41,197 nucleotides of DNA from Lachnospiraceae bacterium (GCA_015056975.1 SVFG01000013.1:1-41197), one strand, 5' to 3'. Positions 16,093-24,660 are shown, counted from the stretch's first letter. Made by a program: numbers and translations. The notes: generated by a model from the letters alone, not told the origin.

Positions 16093-17038
16093 AGATTTCC
16101 TCCATTCTCTTTAAGCCTACAGCGTTTTTCTTTACTTCCAACAGGGAACGCAACAACATCATGGATGCCGCAAGCATGGCTCCTCTGTACTGAATTGCTG
16201 CTGTCCATTCACCAAAATCCATGACCTTTGTCTGTATCATCTCACATCCAAGGAAAAATAGCAACAGATACCCACCTCTTCCCAAAAGAGGGATGAGAAA
16301 CTCACCAAATGCTTTCCTAAAACTCATCTTTATCCGTAGTTTTGTCATTTCAAGACTTGTCTTCTCATATTTTTCACGCAGGAATGTCTCTGCCCCATAC
16401 ATCTGAATAGTATCTGCACATTCCACTATTGCGGTCAGATAACAGTTCCCTTCTTCCACTTTTTCCTGCGCCATTACAGTCAAAGTTTCCGTAGGTTCTA
16501 CCACCGCTTTTAATCTCAACAACAGATGTGGCAATAATATCAGCAACTCCACAAGCAGCATCTTGGGACTAATAAAGTAAAGCAACACTGACGCAACCAT
16601 AATTCGTGTAGTTGCTAAAATGACATGGGGTATATTTAATGCACCGGTCAATAAGTTTAATGTCATCTTAATATCGCTGCTAAGTCTTGTAAACCACGCA
16701 CTGTCTCCTTTACCCTCCACCTTTTCAAGCGGCATCCGAAACATGGTTGCAAACACATCACCTCTTAAGTTTCCTACTAATCCTGCAGAAAAAGATGCAA
16801 ATTTACTCCATACAATACCATTGTAGAAATAGACGCAAAAATTAGCCAGACCATATATAAAACAATGACTGTACAGGATTTGCAACTCTCCTGTTCCGAT
16901 TGCCTGAAATACTCCTTTTAAAAATAATGCATTTATCACACAAAGTACTGCATCCACAGGGCTTCTAAGGAGCAACAGCATTAGATATACAAACAAGCCG
17001 CCCAATCTTTTAAATAAGCTTCCCAGACTCCTTATCAT
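16073..17038 (-). CDS. ABC exporter membrane subunit without ATPase domain (second)
   Basis: A 321-residue membrane protein shaped like the transmembrane domain of ABC type-1 exporters, with about six helices. The intracellular loop segments are recognisable (L-R-G-D-V-F-A-T-M-F-R-M-P-L-E, then G-D-S-A-W-F-T-R-L-S-S-D, and Q-M-Y-G-A-E). It ends where the nucleotide-binding domain would normally start. The ATG at 17038 has an AGGAGG-like GGAGGTAA site and overlaps the ATPase gene by 29 bp. With the gene at 17666-18613 it probably forms a heterodimeric channel powered by the separate ATPase. Cargo is unknown. Confidence 0.8.
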   Translation of the reverse strand: MIRSLGSLFKRLGGLFVYLMLLLLRSPVDAVLCVINALFLKGVFQAIGTGELQILYSHCFIYGLANFCVYFYNGIVWSKFASFSAGLVGNLRGDVFATMFRMPLEKVEGKGDSAWFTRLSSDIKMTLNLLTGALNIPHVILATTRIMVASVLLYFISPKMLLVELLILLPHLLLRLKAVVEPTETLTVMAQEKVEEGNCYLTAIVECADTIQMYGAETFLREKYEKTSLEMTKLRIKMSFRKAFGEFLIPLLGRGGYLLLFFLGCEMIQTKVMDFGEWTAAIQYRGAMLAASMMLLRSLLEVKKNAVGLKRMEEIYGACEE

Positions 17039-17666
17039 ATAATTTACCTCCCTCCAGCACCAAAATCCTGTCATAATTCTTTATGGTATCTTTTCTATGG
17101 GTTACATGAATCACTGTCTTCCCTTCTGTCAATCTATCAAGGGCACATAACAGGGATTCAGTAGTCTTATCATCCAGTGCAGATGTGGGTTCATCCAACA
17201 AAATTACCGGTGCATCCTTTGCCATGGCTCTAGCAATTGCAATCCTCTGTGCCTGTCCACCCGATACATTTGCGCCACGTTCTCCCACATAGGTATCAAT
17301 CCCCATGGGCAGACTTAGTATCCATTCCTCAAGCTGTGCGGCACATATAGCTTCCCATAACCGTTCTTCCGAAATCGGATGACCGCAGGTTATATTATCC
17401 CTAATACTTAACGGCAACAGACCGGGAGTCTGCATTACCAGCGCCACATTCTTTCTGATTTTTTCAGAAATTATTTCTCCTACCACCTCACGATAACCAT
17501 CCGTCACTTCATAAAGCCCCGCTAGTATTTTTAGCAACGTGCTCTTACCTGTGCCGCTTCCACCTAAAATACCGATATGTTCCTTATCCTTGACATGAAG
17601 TGTTATACCATCCAATACTTTCTCCTCACCATATGAAAAGCTTATACCATTTAAGATGATACTCAT
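17010..17666 (-). CDS. Stand-alone ABC transporter ATPase
   Basis: A 218-residue nucleotide-binding protein with all ABC motifs: Walker A G-G-S-G-T-G-K-S-T, Q-loop V-M-Q-T-P-G, signature V-S-G-G-Q-A-Q-R, Walker B V-I-L-L-D-E-P-T, D-loop S-A-L-D and H-loop H-V-T-H-R. The sequence is of the exporter type (S-I-R-D-N-I, then D-T-Y-V-G-E-R-G-A-N). Its ATG overlaps the stop of the first membrane subunit (TAATG) and its 3' end overlaps the second, so it sits between two ATPase-less membrane genes. It would act as a homodimer under a membrane heterodimer. Confidence 0.92.
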   Translation of the reverse strand: MSIILNGISFSYGEEKVLDGITLHVKDKEHIGILGGSGTGKSTLLKILAGLYEVTDGYREVVGEIISEKIRKNVALVMQTPGLLPLSIRDNITCGHPISEERLWEAICAAQLEEWILSLPMGIDTYVGERGANVSGGQAQRIAIARAMAKDAPVILLDEPTSALDDKTTESLLCALDRLTEGKTVIHVTHRKDTIKNYDRILVLEGGKLYDKESGKLI

Positions 17667-18613
17667 TATTCCTGCTCTCCGTTTTCTTCCATGTATTTTA
17701 TGACACGGTCTAAATTGCCCTTAAATCTACGATAATTTGCAAGATGCCCCGGCATATTTGCCATCACTCCGGATACATTACCGGATAGATTGATAAATAC
17801 ATAAAGCATTCCAATACTAAATGAACCACCGATTACCATGGTGCCCCCTATCAGTAAAAGTAACAATAATGGCAAGCATGAAATCATTCCCGAAACCGAC
17901 ATTAATCTCGCTTTAACCTTTTCCTGTGAAACCACCGCCTTTTTCCACGAAAGAATATTGATACTGTATTTTTCCTGCATTAACCGCTCCGCTTCATACA
18001 GACGCAAGATGGGGAACAGTGATAAAACGGTAGAACTGATACCATTCATCTTTTTTTGCTCCTCCTGCTCTCTAACGGTATAACCATAAATCACTTTGCT
18101 TGCTACCGTCGTATAGATAAGTAAAAGCAGTACCGGAATGTTACACAACAAGGTAAGCTTTGTATTTTGAGACAGTAAAAACAGTAATGTACAGATAAAA
18201 TTAATTACATCCGAAAGCAAAACAAACAAATTCTCCGAAACATATTGTTTTACCTCTTCCATCTCATTAAGCTGTAAGGTAAGCTTCTCCCCTGAATTTT
18301 GCTTAATGCTTTCCGCATACTTTTTATGTAAAACAGTATCCGCCATGCGCATTCGCAACTCATGAACGGCAGTTTCTCCCGCATAGGACGAAAACAGTAC
18401 CATTCCACCTTGACACATGCCTCCCACAAACACAAGCACTATACAAATCAGAATTCTATCAGCCCATTCATCGCTTCCACTTTGCAGTATATTAATCATC
18501 GCTGCCAACTCCTTATTCCAAATAATTGTCACTGCTATACTTCCCACACTGCATATGATGGCAAGCAGAAATGTTATCATCTGTTTACGAAACAATCTAT
18601 AAATGTAATTCAT
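17666..18613 (-). CDS. ABC exporter membrane subunit without ATPase domain (first)
   Basis: A 315-residue protein with six predicted membrane helices, again only the transmembrane domain of an ABC type-1 exporter. Recognisable loops are H-E-L-R-M-R-M-A-D-T-V-L-H-K, N-S-G-E-K-L-T-L-Q-L-N and R-L-Y-E-A-E. It ends with Y-R-R-F-K-G-N-L-D-R-V-I-K-Y-M-E-E-N, just where a fused ATPase would follow in a half-transporter. It is the first gene of the four-gene unit, with an AGAGGTGATG ribosome site and a MerR-type promoter immediately upstream. Splitting both membrane halves from a single ATPase is uncommon for type-1 exporters. Confidence 0.82.
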   Translation of the reverse strand: MNYIYRLFRKQMITFLLAIICSVGSIAVTIIWNKELAAMINILQSGSDEWADRILICIVLVFVGGMCQGGMVLFSSYAGETAVHELRMRMADTVLHKKYAESIKQNSGEKLTLQLNEMEEVKQYVSENLFVLLSDVINFICTLLFLLSQNTKLTLLCNIPVLLLLIYTTVASKVIYGYTVREQEEQKKMNGISSTVLSLFPILRLYEAERLMQEKYSINILSWKKAVVSQEKVKARLMSVSGMISCLPLLLLLLIGGTMVIGGSFSIGMLYVFINLSGNVSGVMANMPGHLANYRRFKGNLDRVIKYMEENGEQE

Positions 18614-18634
18614 GGCATCACCTCTTTTTACTTA

Positions 18635-18665
18635 AGCTTAAACCATGCCCCTAGGACAGAGTCAA
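18635..18665 (-). promoter_or_regulatory. MerR-type promoter/operator of the split ABC exporter
   Basis: On the minus strand, TTGACT (18660-18665) and TAAGCT (18635-18640) are separated by 19 bp, the overlong spacing typical of MerR-activated promoters. The spacer carries an interrupted dyad of the form AC-N2-TG-N-CC-N3-GG-N-CA-N2-GT (18642-18662). An alternative -10, TTTAAG (18637-18642), gives 17 bp. The MerR gene at the end of this operon is the obvious candidate regulator. Confidence 0.65.
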
Positions 18666-18671
18666 CCGGAT

Positions 18672-18875
18672 GTGATAGTTTTTATCGGAAATGTATGTTA
18701 GGCGACGAAGCAGGGAAAAGGTGTCTGTTAAAAGCAGTGCAATGTGAGCACGCCGGTCCTTAGCGAGGTATAATGCGCAACGCGCATTCGAGCTTAGTAC
18801 CGTTGCGATGCGAACTTTAGCGAAAGCGTGCCTGCGTTAACAGATACCGCCTCCCCTGTCCGTCGCCTCTATCAC
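18672..18875. repeat. Fold-back element, copy B (structured repeat)
   Basis: Second copy of the element seen at 7.9 kb. It lies in the 328-bp gap between cheR and the ABC exporter, next to the exporter promoter. Nested arms pair: GTGATAG (18672-18678) with CTATCAC (18869-18875), AGGCGACG (18700-18707) with CGTCGCCT (18861-18868), CAGGG with CCCTG, and a 12-bp arm (18720-18731 with 18837-18848). Its core 18732-18760 differs from copy A at one of 29 positions, and its block 18815-18836 at two of 22. The outer arms have a different sequence but are still self-complementary, and the central hairpin differs (AATGCGC/GCGCATT). Conserved core with changing yet paired arms suggests selection for structure. 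The family is not recognised. Confidence 0.7.
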
Positions 18876-18881
18876 AATTTT

Positions 18882-18930
18882 CCAAAATTAAAACTGCCAC
18901 ATCCATGACATACATCATAGATGTGGCAGT
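18882..18930 (-). terminator. Terminator of the cmk-ispH-rpsA-cheR operon
   Basis: On the minus strand a perfect 11-bp stem (ACTGCCACATC with GATGTGGCAGT, 18893-18930) is followed by TTTAATTTT just after the cheR stop. Confidence 0.85.
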
Positions 18931-18941
18931 AATTATTTGTG

Positions 18942-19721
18942 TTACATCGGCTTTCCATAGAAGAAGGAACTCTTCCTCTCGTATCCGATTTCTCTGTAAT
19001 TCATAATCTGCTCGGTACTTCCGATAAACAGAGTACCTCCCTTTGCCAAAGTCTTGAAAAACTTTTCAAACACTTCATCCTTGGCCTCTTCCGTAAAGTA
19101 AATCAATACATTACGGCAGACAATCAGGTGGCAATCCGTAGGATATGCATCCTTAAGCAAATTATGTTCTTTGAATTCTACCCTGGCCTTAATCTCATCA
19201 GAAATTTTGAAAGAAGGACCTACCTGGGTAAAATATTTCTTCTTGAATTCATCCGGCACAGATGCAATACTCTTGTCATTGTAAAGACCGACCTTTGCCT
19301 TGGCAATAACCTGTTTATCCAGGTCTGTGGCAATAATCTTTATCTGATTCAGTGGCAGATGCTTTGAAAGTGCCATAACCAATGAATAGGGCTCATCACC
19401 TGTAGAGCACGCCGCACTCCATATTTTCAGATTCTTACCAAACCTGGAAATCAGCTCCGGAAATACCGTTTCATCCAATAACTTCCACTGCTCAGGGTTA
19501 CGGTAAAACTCTGAAACATTGATGGTAATATATCCCACAAATTCTTCAAAAAGATCCTTGTCAGTCTTAAGCGCATGAATATACTTGTCATAGCCTTCAA
19601 TCTTATGCTTGGCAATCAGAGTATCTATTCTGCGCTTCATCTGCTTTTCTTTGTAGCTGTTCAAATCAATTGTGGTCAGCGCAAAGACTTCCTTCTTGAA
19701 ATATTCGTAATCAAATGCCAT
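18942..19721 (-). CDS. cheR: CheR-type protein-glutamate methyltransferase
   Basis: Methylates glutamates of chemoreceptors using S-adenosylmethionine, setting adaptation in chemotaxis. The 259 residues have the N-terminal all-helical domain (M-K-R-R-I-D-T-L near residue 30) and the segment T-I-N-V-S-E-F-Y-R-N-P. The SAM-binding motif is S-A-A-C-S-T-G-D-E-P-Y-S-L, and the catalytic-domain motif is C-R-N-V-L-I-Y-F. No TPR extension is present. It follows rpsA by 21 bp as the last gene of the operon; no other chemotaxis gene is nearby, an odd placement. Confidence 0.93.
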   Translation of the reverse strand: MAFDYEYFKKEVFALTTIDLNSYKEKQMKRRIDTLIAKHKIEGYDKYIHALKTDKDLFEEFVGYITINVSEFYRNPEQWKLLDETVFPELISRFGKNLKIWSAACSTGDEPYSLVMALSKHLPLNQIKIIATDLDKQVIAKAKVGLYNDKSIASVPDEFKKKYFTQVGPSFKISDEIKARVEFKEHNLLKDAYPTDCHLIVCRNVLIYFTEEAKDEVFEKFFKTLAKGGTLFIGSTEQIMNYREIGYERKSSFFYGKPM

Positions 19722-19742
19722 AGAATGACCTCACTCTACTGC

Positions 19743-20888
19743 TTATTCTTCTGTATCCTCTTCTGCTGCAATCACTGCATCGATATCAACAGATACTACA
19801 TCAGCATCTGCATCTTCCTTCTCCTCAGAAGGCTCGGGAGCAAACATAGCCTTGATGCTTAAGGAAATCTTCTTGTCAGCTTCATTGAAGTCAACAACCT
19901 TTGCAGTAACCTCATCGCCAACCTTTAAAACATCAGCGGGCTTCTCTACGTGCTCCTTGGAAATCTGGGAAACATGAAGCAGAGCGTCAACACCGGACTC
20001 AAGCTCAATGAATGCACCAAAGTCAGTCATTCTTGCAACCTTACCGGTTACAACATTGCCGATTGCATATTTGGTGGAAGCATCCTTCCAGGGATTTGCG
20101 TCATCAAACTTTAAGGACAATGCAACCTTGCTACCGTTAATCTCCTTAATGAGTACATTAATGGTATCACCAACCTTGAACACCTTCTTGGGATGCTCAA
20201 CACGGCCCCAGCTCATCTCGGAAATATGAAGCAGACCGTCAACGCCGCCAAGGTCGATAAATGCGCCGAAATCGGTAACATTCTTAACGGTACCTTCTAC
20301 AACATCGCCTTCCTTAATCTTCTCGAAAAGCTCCTTCTGAAGCTCAGCCTTCTTTGCAACGAGAAGCTGCTTGCGGTCACCGATATATCTTCTTCTCTTG
20401 GGATTGTACTCGCTGATAACGAACTCAATCTCAGTACCTGCATACTTGGAAAGATCCTTTTCATAGCTGTCGGAAACAAGGCTTGCGGGAATGAAAATTC
20501 TAACCTCATCAACCACAACGCTCAACCCGCCCTCAAGTACCTGTGCAACAGTAGCTGTCAACACTTCCTTGTTGTTGAAGGCTTCTTCAATTCTCTTGTT
20601 GCCTCTGTCAGCAGCAAGACGCTTGTAGGTAAGTACAACCTGTCCCTCACCATCATTTACTTTAAGTACCTTTACTTCCATAGTGTCACCGACCTTAGCT
20701 ACAGAAGTCAAGTCTACGTTTGAATCATTGGTATATTCATTCTTGGTAAGAATACCGTCTGACTTATATCCGATGTTTAAAATAAGCTCTTCAGGCTTCA
20801 CATCGATTACTGTCCCCTCGACTACCTCTCCTGCATGTATTGTCTTTAATGACCCTTCCAACATTTGTTCAAAAGTTAATTCTGACAT
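19743..20888 (-). CDS. rpsA: 30S ribosomal protein S1 homologue
   Basis: RNA-binding protein with four S1 domains (about residues 18-92, 107-176, 192-262 and 278-350), followed by an acidic tail. The third and fourth show classic S1 motifs (G-T-V-K-N-V-T-D-F-G-A-F-I-D-L and G-K-V-A-R-M-T-D-F-G-A-F-I-E-L, each followed by G-L-L-H-I-S or A-L-L-H-V-S). The first two are more divergent. At 381 residues it is the shorter Firmicutes type rather than the six-domain proteobacterial form. Its ATG lies inside the end of ispH (20-bp overlap), so translation is coupled. In many Clostridia these two proteins are fused; here they are separate. Confidence 0.93.
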   Translation of the reverse strand: MSELTFEQMLEGSLKTIHAGEVVEGTVIDVKPEELILNIGYKSDGILTKNEYTNDSNVDLTSVAKVGDTMEVKVLKVNDGEGQVVLTYKRLAADRGNKRIEEAFNNKEVLTATVAQVLEGGLSVVVDEVRIFIPASLVSDSYEKDLSKYAGTEIEFVISEYNPKRRRYIGDRKQLLVAKKAELQKELFEKIKEGDVVEGTVKNVTDFGAFIDLGGVDGLLHISEMSWGRVEHPKKVFKVGDTINVLIKEINGSKVALSLKFDDANPWKDASTKYAIGNVVTGKVARMTDFGAFIELESGVDALLHVSQISKEHVEKPADVLKVGDEVTAKVVDFNEADKKISLSIKAMFAPEPSEEKEDADADVVSVDIDAVIAAEEDTEE

Positions 20889-21741
20889 AATTTTGAACCT
20901 CCTCTATTAATTTATTTGGGGTGGAAGCCCCAGCAGTAATACCGACCAGGCGAACAGCTTTAGGTAGTTCTAAATGCAAGTCATCCAGTGTCTGTATAAA
21001 ATAGGTCTGTTCACATTCCCTGCTGCAGATTTCATACAGCTTTCTTGTGTTGGAACTGTGCTTTCCTCCTATCACTATCATAACGTCAGCTTCCTTTGCC
21101 AGATCCTGTGCAGAACGCTGGCGTTCCTCAGTTGCATTACAGATAGTATTCGCAACACTATCATTGTAACCTTTTTTTTGAAATATTTCAACTATATATT
21201 GAAATTTCTTGTAGTTATATGTCGTTTGAGATACGATACATATCTCCGCCTCCTTAGGCACTTCAAACTCCAGTGCCTGTTCAGGTGTCTCCAAAACCGT
21301 AACAGGACCGTTACACCAGCCCATAATACCCTCCACCTCAGGGTGTCCGGGGTTACCGATAATAATGATATGTTTCCCCGCTGTACTTTCTTTATCCACG
21401 ATTTTATGGATTCTCTTTACAAAGGGACAGGTGGCATCCACGCAATCCATATTCTTTTTATCAAGGATATCGTAAATCTCCCTCGGGACACCATGAGCTC
21501 TGATAATAACGGAAACCGTTCCCTTTTCATCCTCCGAAAGAACCGGCATTGCAAGAAGCTCCTGCTTTGTCTCAATAACCTTTACGCCCCTTTTTTCCAA
21601 ATCACTCACCACTTCTTCATTGTGAACGATGGGGCCATAGGTATATATAGTTTTCCCACTTTCTATCTGTTCATACACAGTGTCTACCGCACGCTTTACA
21701 CCAAAACAAAAGCCTGCGCACTGCGCCAGTCTGACTTCCAT
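20869..21741 (-). CDS. ispH: 4-hydroxy-3-methylbut-2-enyl diphosphate reductase
   Basis: Last enzyme of the non-mevalonate (MEP) isoprenoid pathway: an Fe-S enzyme that yields isopentenyl and dimethylallyl diphosphate. The 290 residues carry the three cluster cysteines in family context (A-G-F-C-F-G-V-K-R-A, D-A-T-C-P-F-V and N-T-I-C-N-A-T). Substrate-binding histidines lie in P-I-V-H-N and I-R-A-H-G-V-P. S-S-N-T-R-K-L precedes the last third. It follows cmk by 24 bp and overlaps rpsA, the common clostridial order cmk-ispH-rpsA. Confidence 0.97.
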   Translation of the reverse strand: MEVRLAQCAGFCFGVKRAVDTVYEQIESGKTIYTYGPIVHNEEVVSDLEKRGVKVIETKQELLAMPVLSEDEKGTVSVIIRAHGVPREIYDILDKKNMDCVDATCPFVKRIHKIVDKESTAGKHIIIIGNPGHPEVEGIMGWCNGPVTVLETPEQALEFEVPKEAEICIVSQTTYNYKKFQYIVEIFQKKGYNDSVANTICNATEERQRSAQDLAKEADVMIVIGGKHSSNTRKLYEICSRECEQTYFIQTLDDLHLELPKAVRLVGITAGASTPNKLIEEVQNYVRINF

Positions 21742-21765
21742 ACACGGTCCTCCCGTTTTATACTG

Positions 21766-22449
21766 TCATTTCTCCTCGTTTACTTTCTTGGAGCAATTAC
21801 ACATTTCCACAATCGCATTAATCACTTCATCAATTGTCATAAAGGAAGAGTCCACAAGCACGGCATCATCCGCCTGCTTTAAGGGGGAATGCTCCCTGTT
21901 CATATCCCGATAATCACGCTCTTCAATATCCGCTTTGATTTTATCAAAGTCACATTCCAGACCTTTTTCTGTCAGTTCATCAAAACGTCTCTTTGCCCTG
22001 ACCTCACTGCTTGCCGTAAGATATACTTTTACCTGTGCATTGGGAAGCACACAGGTTCCGATGTCACGCCCGTCCATGATACAGTCATTTTTTGCGGCAA
22101 GCGCCTGCTGAAGCTCCACAAGCTTCTTGCGTACGGCGGGTTGAACACTGGTGGCAGATGCCATATTTCCTACTTCCTCTGTCCTTAAGTAAGCATTTAC
22201 ATTTTCACCGTTTAAATATACGACCTGCTCATCATTTTCATAACCGATGGTAATATCTGCCTCCACACACTTATCGCTGATAGCTGCTGCATCATCCGCG
22301 TCCACGCCTTCCCGAATCATAAACAATGCCATGGCACGGTACATTGCACCCGTATCCACATAAATAACCTGTAATTTTTTAGCAATCGCCTTAGCTATGG
22401 TAGATTTGCCGGCTCCTGCCGGTCCGTCAATCGCTATGTTAAAACTCAT
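21766..22449 (-). CDS. cmk: Cytidylate kinase
   Basis: Phosphorylates CMP and dCMP with ATP in pyrimidine nucleotide metabolism. The 227-residue protein starts MSFNIAIDGPAG with Walker A G-P-A-G-A-G-K-S-T, then the substrate-side V-D-T-G-A-M-Y-R-A, D-G-R-D-I-G-T and R-A-K-R-R. I place the start at 22449, after GGAGGAGAA; an upstream extension to 22500 lies inside the preceding gene and has no ribosome site. It is 1 bp from the FAD-oxidoreductase stop, so they are co-transcribed. Confidence 0.96.
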   Translation of the reverse strand: MSFNIAIDGPAGAGKSTIAKAIAKKLQVIYVDTGAMYRAMALFMIREGVDADDAAAISDKCVEADITIGYENDEQVVYLNGENVNAYLRTEEVGNMASATSVQPAVRKKLVELQQALAAKNDCIMDGRDIGTCVLPNAQVKVYLTASSEVRAKRRFDELTEKGLECDFDKIKADIEERDYRDMNREHSPLKQADDAVLVDSSFMTIDEVINAIVEMCNCSKKVNEEK

Positions 22450-22450
22450 A

Positions 22451-23707
22451 TTATTCTCCTCCTGCACTCTCTCCTGCCAAATGTCCGGTTGACCAGGCAA
22501 TCTGTAAATTAAATCCTCCCGTCATGGCATCCAAATCCAACACTTCCCCTGCAAAATAAAGGTTCTTTACAAGCTTTGACTCCATGGTAGATGGATTGAT
22601 GTCCTTTACGGATATACCGCCCTGTGTGATAATGGCTTCCGCAAAGGAACGAGTCCCCGTCACCGTAAGCGGAATAGCCTTAATCAGTGCCGCAAAGCCC
22701 TGACGCTCTGCCTTTGTAATTTCATTGACACGCTTATCCGGGTCGATACCGGAAAGAGATATCATCACCGGTATCAGCCTTGTAGGAAATAATCCGTTCA
22801 AGGCATTCTTAAACTGCTTGTTTTTGCGTTCCTCAAAATCCCGCAGAATACGCTTGTCTAACTGTTCCACCGTAAGTGCAGGTTTTAAATCAATAAAAAC
22901 TTTTACATCTTCGTCAGCCTTTCCCTTCTTACCCTGCTGTTTTACATAAAAGCTGCTGGCGCTTAATATCAACGGTCCGCTTACTCCGAAATGCGTAAAC
23001 AGCATCTCTCCAAAGCCCTGATATATCTCCTTTTTCCCTTTCAGAAGACGTACCGATATATTTTTTAGGGAAAGTCCCATCAGCTCCCTGCACCACTCCT
23101 CTTTGGTCTCAAGAGGCACAAGCGCCGGCTTTGGTTCTACCATCCTATGTCCGGTCTCTTCCGCAAAACGATAACCGTCTCCCGTGGAACCTGTACTCGG
23201 ATAAGATATACCACCGGTACACACGATGCAGGCATCTGCGCTTATGATACGTCCGTTTTTCAGCTTTACCGCCGTAAATTGAGCCTTCTCTGTATCTGTC
23301 AACACTTCACTTGCTTCCGTATTCAAAAGTACCTCAACAGAAAGCTTCTTTAACTGTCTCGTAAAAGCACTGATGACATCTGAGGAGTGGTCTGAAACCG
23401 GGAATACTCTGTCACCACGCTCTATTTTAAGAGCGCAGCCTGCAGCTTCCAAAAAAGTCATCACGGCCTGATTGTCATATCCGTAAAAAGCGCTGTACAA
23501 AAATTTCTCGTTGGTACAGACATTGGCAAAAAGCGTCTCCATATCGCCGGCATTGGTCACATTACATCTGCCCTTACCCGTGATAAACAGCTTCTTGCCA
23601 AGCTTTTCATTTTTCTCTATCAAATATACTTTATGTCCCTGTCCTGCAGCGGCAACCGCGGCCATCATACCTGCCGCACCGCCACCTATGACAATTATTT
23701 TTTTCAT
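22451..23707 (-). CDS. BaiN/HI0933-like FAD-dependent oxidoreductase
   Basis: A 418-residue flavoprotein with an N-terminal Rossmann motif G-G-G-A-A-G-M-M-A and the family signature K-L-G-K-K-L-F-I-T-G-K-G-R-C-N-V-T-N. A second FAD contact, D-A-C-I-V-C-T-G-G-I-S-Y-P, lies mid-protein, and the C-terminal FAD segment reads N-L-Y-F-A-G-E-V-L-D-L-D. This matches the HI0933/YhiN/BaiN-type family (also annotated aminoacetone oxidase family); the substrates of most members are unknown. It lies between the RpiR regulator and cmk in a tight operon, a placement common in Firmicutes. Confidence 0.88.
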   Translation of the reverse strand: MKKIIVIGGGAAGMMAAVAAAGQGHKVYLIEKNEKLGKKLFITGKGRCNVTNAGDMETLFANVCTNEKFLYSAFYGYDNQAVMTFLEAAGCALKIERGDRVFPVSDHSSDVISAFTRQLKKLSVEVLLNTEASEVLTDTEKAQFTAVKLKNGRIISADACIVCTGGISYPSTGSTGDGYRFAEETGHRMVEPKPALVPLETKEEWCRELMGLSLKNISVRLLKGKKEIYQGFGEMLFTHFGVSGPLILSASSFYVKQQGKKGKADEDVKVFIDLKPALTVEQLDKRILRDFEERKNKQFKNALNGLFPTRLIPVMISLSGIDPDKRVNEITKAERQGFAALIKAIPLTVTGTRSFAEAIITQGGISVKDINPSTMESKLVKNLYFAGEVLDLDAMTGGFNLQIAWSTGHLAGESAGGE

Positions 23708-23719
23708 GCTCTCTCCATC

Positions 23720-24643
23720 CTAGTCATTATCCCTGCGCAGGGAGTAATTCAACATGGGTTCATCATCGATGAAATTGATTTCATCATTCAGATATACCTG
23801 ATAATTGTTCCAGGTCTCCTCAAGCATTTCCAGATTCCGTTTCACCTCCTGAGGACATTTCAGACACAGCGCCACCACAAGGGCATTTATCACGCTTAGC
23901 GGTGCCACCAGGGAATCCACTATGGAGACCATATCGCTCCTGGCAAGCAAATTGCAGGAGGAATACAAATTCATGGGAGAATGGATACTGTCGGTAATAG
24001 CAATTACCTTCGCATTTCTGTCATTCGCAAACTCCATTGCCTTTAAGGTTCTCATGGAATATCTGGGAAAGCTGATTCCGATAAAGCAGTCCTTATCGTT
24101 TATATGCATCATCTGTTCAAAGGTCTCACTGACACTGGTTGTATTAATGAGTCTCACATTTCCGCGAATCATATTCAGATAGAAATGTAAAAATGCAGCA
24201 AGCGGTTCATTGCTTCTAAGCCCCATTATATAAATGGTATCCGCTTCCAAAATAGTGGATACTGCCGTATCAAAGGCGGTTGCATCCAAATTCTGAATAG
24301 TGTCCTGAAGCTTTTCTATATCAGCGGTAAGCACCGAAGTCAGAATCTCCGATTGGGAACTGCTACCGTATTTGGCATCCATCTTCTGCACACTGCTCAA
24401 CTTACTTTTTACACATTCTTCAAGTGCCCTTTGGAATTTGGGATAACCGTCATAACCAATACCCGATGCAAAACGGACTACTGTGGACTCACTGATTCCC
24501 AAAACTTCTCCCAGCTTTGCAGCCGTCATAAAAACTGCCTGTTCATAATGCTCCAGTATATAGGCAGCAATCACCTTATGGCTCTTGCTCATTTTATCAT
24601 ATTGTTCACGTATCCTGTTCAAAACATGATTCTGATTGTCCAT
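23720..24643 (-). CDS. RpiR/MurR-family transcriptional regulator
   Basis: A 307-residue regulator with an N-terminal RpiR helix-turn-helix (S-H-K-V-I-A-A-Y-I-L, then L-G-I-S-E-S-T-V-V-R-F-A-S-G-I-G-Y-D-G-Y-P) and a C-terminal SIS sugar-phosphate-binding domain (about 130-260; I-Y-I-M-G-L-R-S-N and I-G-I-S-F-P-R-Y-S). Members usually sense phosphosugars. I take the ATG at 24643, which has an AAGGGGGAG site, over an in-frame start at 24667 overlapping the TetR gene. No sugar genes are adjacent, so the target is unclear. Confidence 0.9.
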   Translation of the reverse strand: MDNQNHVLNRIREQYDKMSKSHKVIAAYILEHYEQAVFMTAAKLGEVLGISESTVVRFASGIGYDGYPKFQRALEECVKSKLSSVQKMDAKYGSSSQSEILTSVLTADIEKLQDTIQNLDATAFDTAVSTILEADTIYIMGLRSNEPLAAFLHFYLNMIRGNVRLINTTSVSETFEQMMHINDKDCFIGISFPRYSMRTLKAMEFANDRNAKVIAITDSIHSPMNLYSSCNLLARSDMVSIVDSLVAPLSVINALVVALCLKCPQEVKRNLEMLEETWNNYQVYLNDEINFIDDEPMLNYSLRRDND

Positions 24644-24660
24644 AACCACTCCCCCTTCAC

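Noticed and set aside
18672..18875. Element B as a CRISPR or tRNA-like array
   Set aside because: There are no regular direct repeats with spacers, and no cloverleaf with T-loop consensus.
20974..21882. About 300-codon plus-strand frame across ispH and cmk
   Set aside because: Both genes on the minus strand are well supported, and this frame is only their complement.
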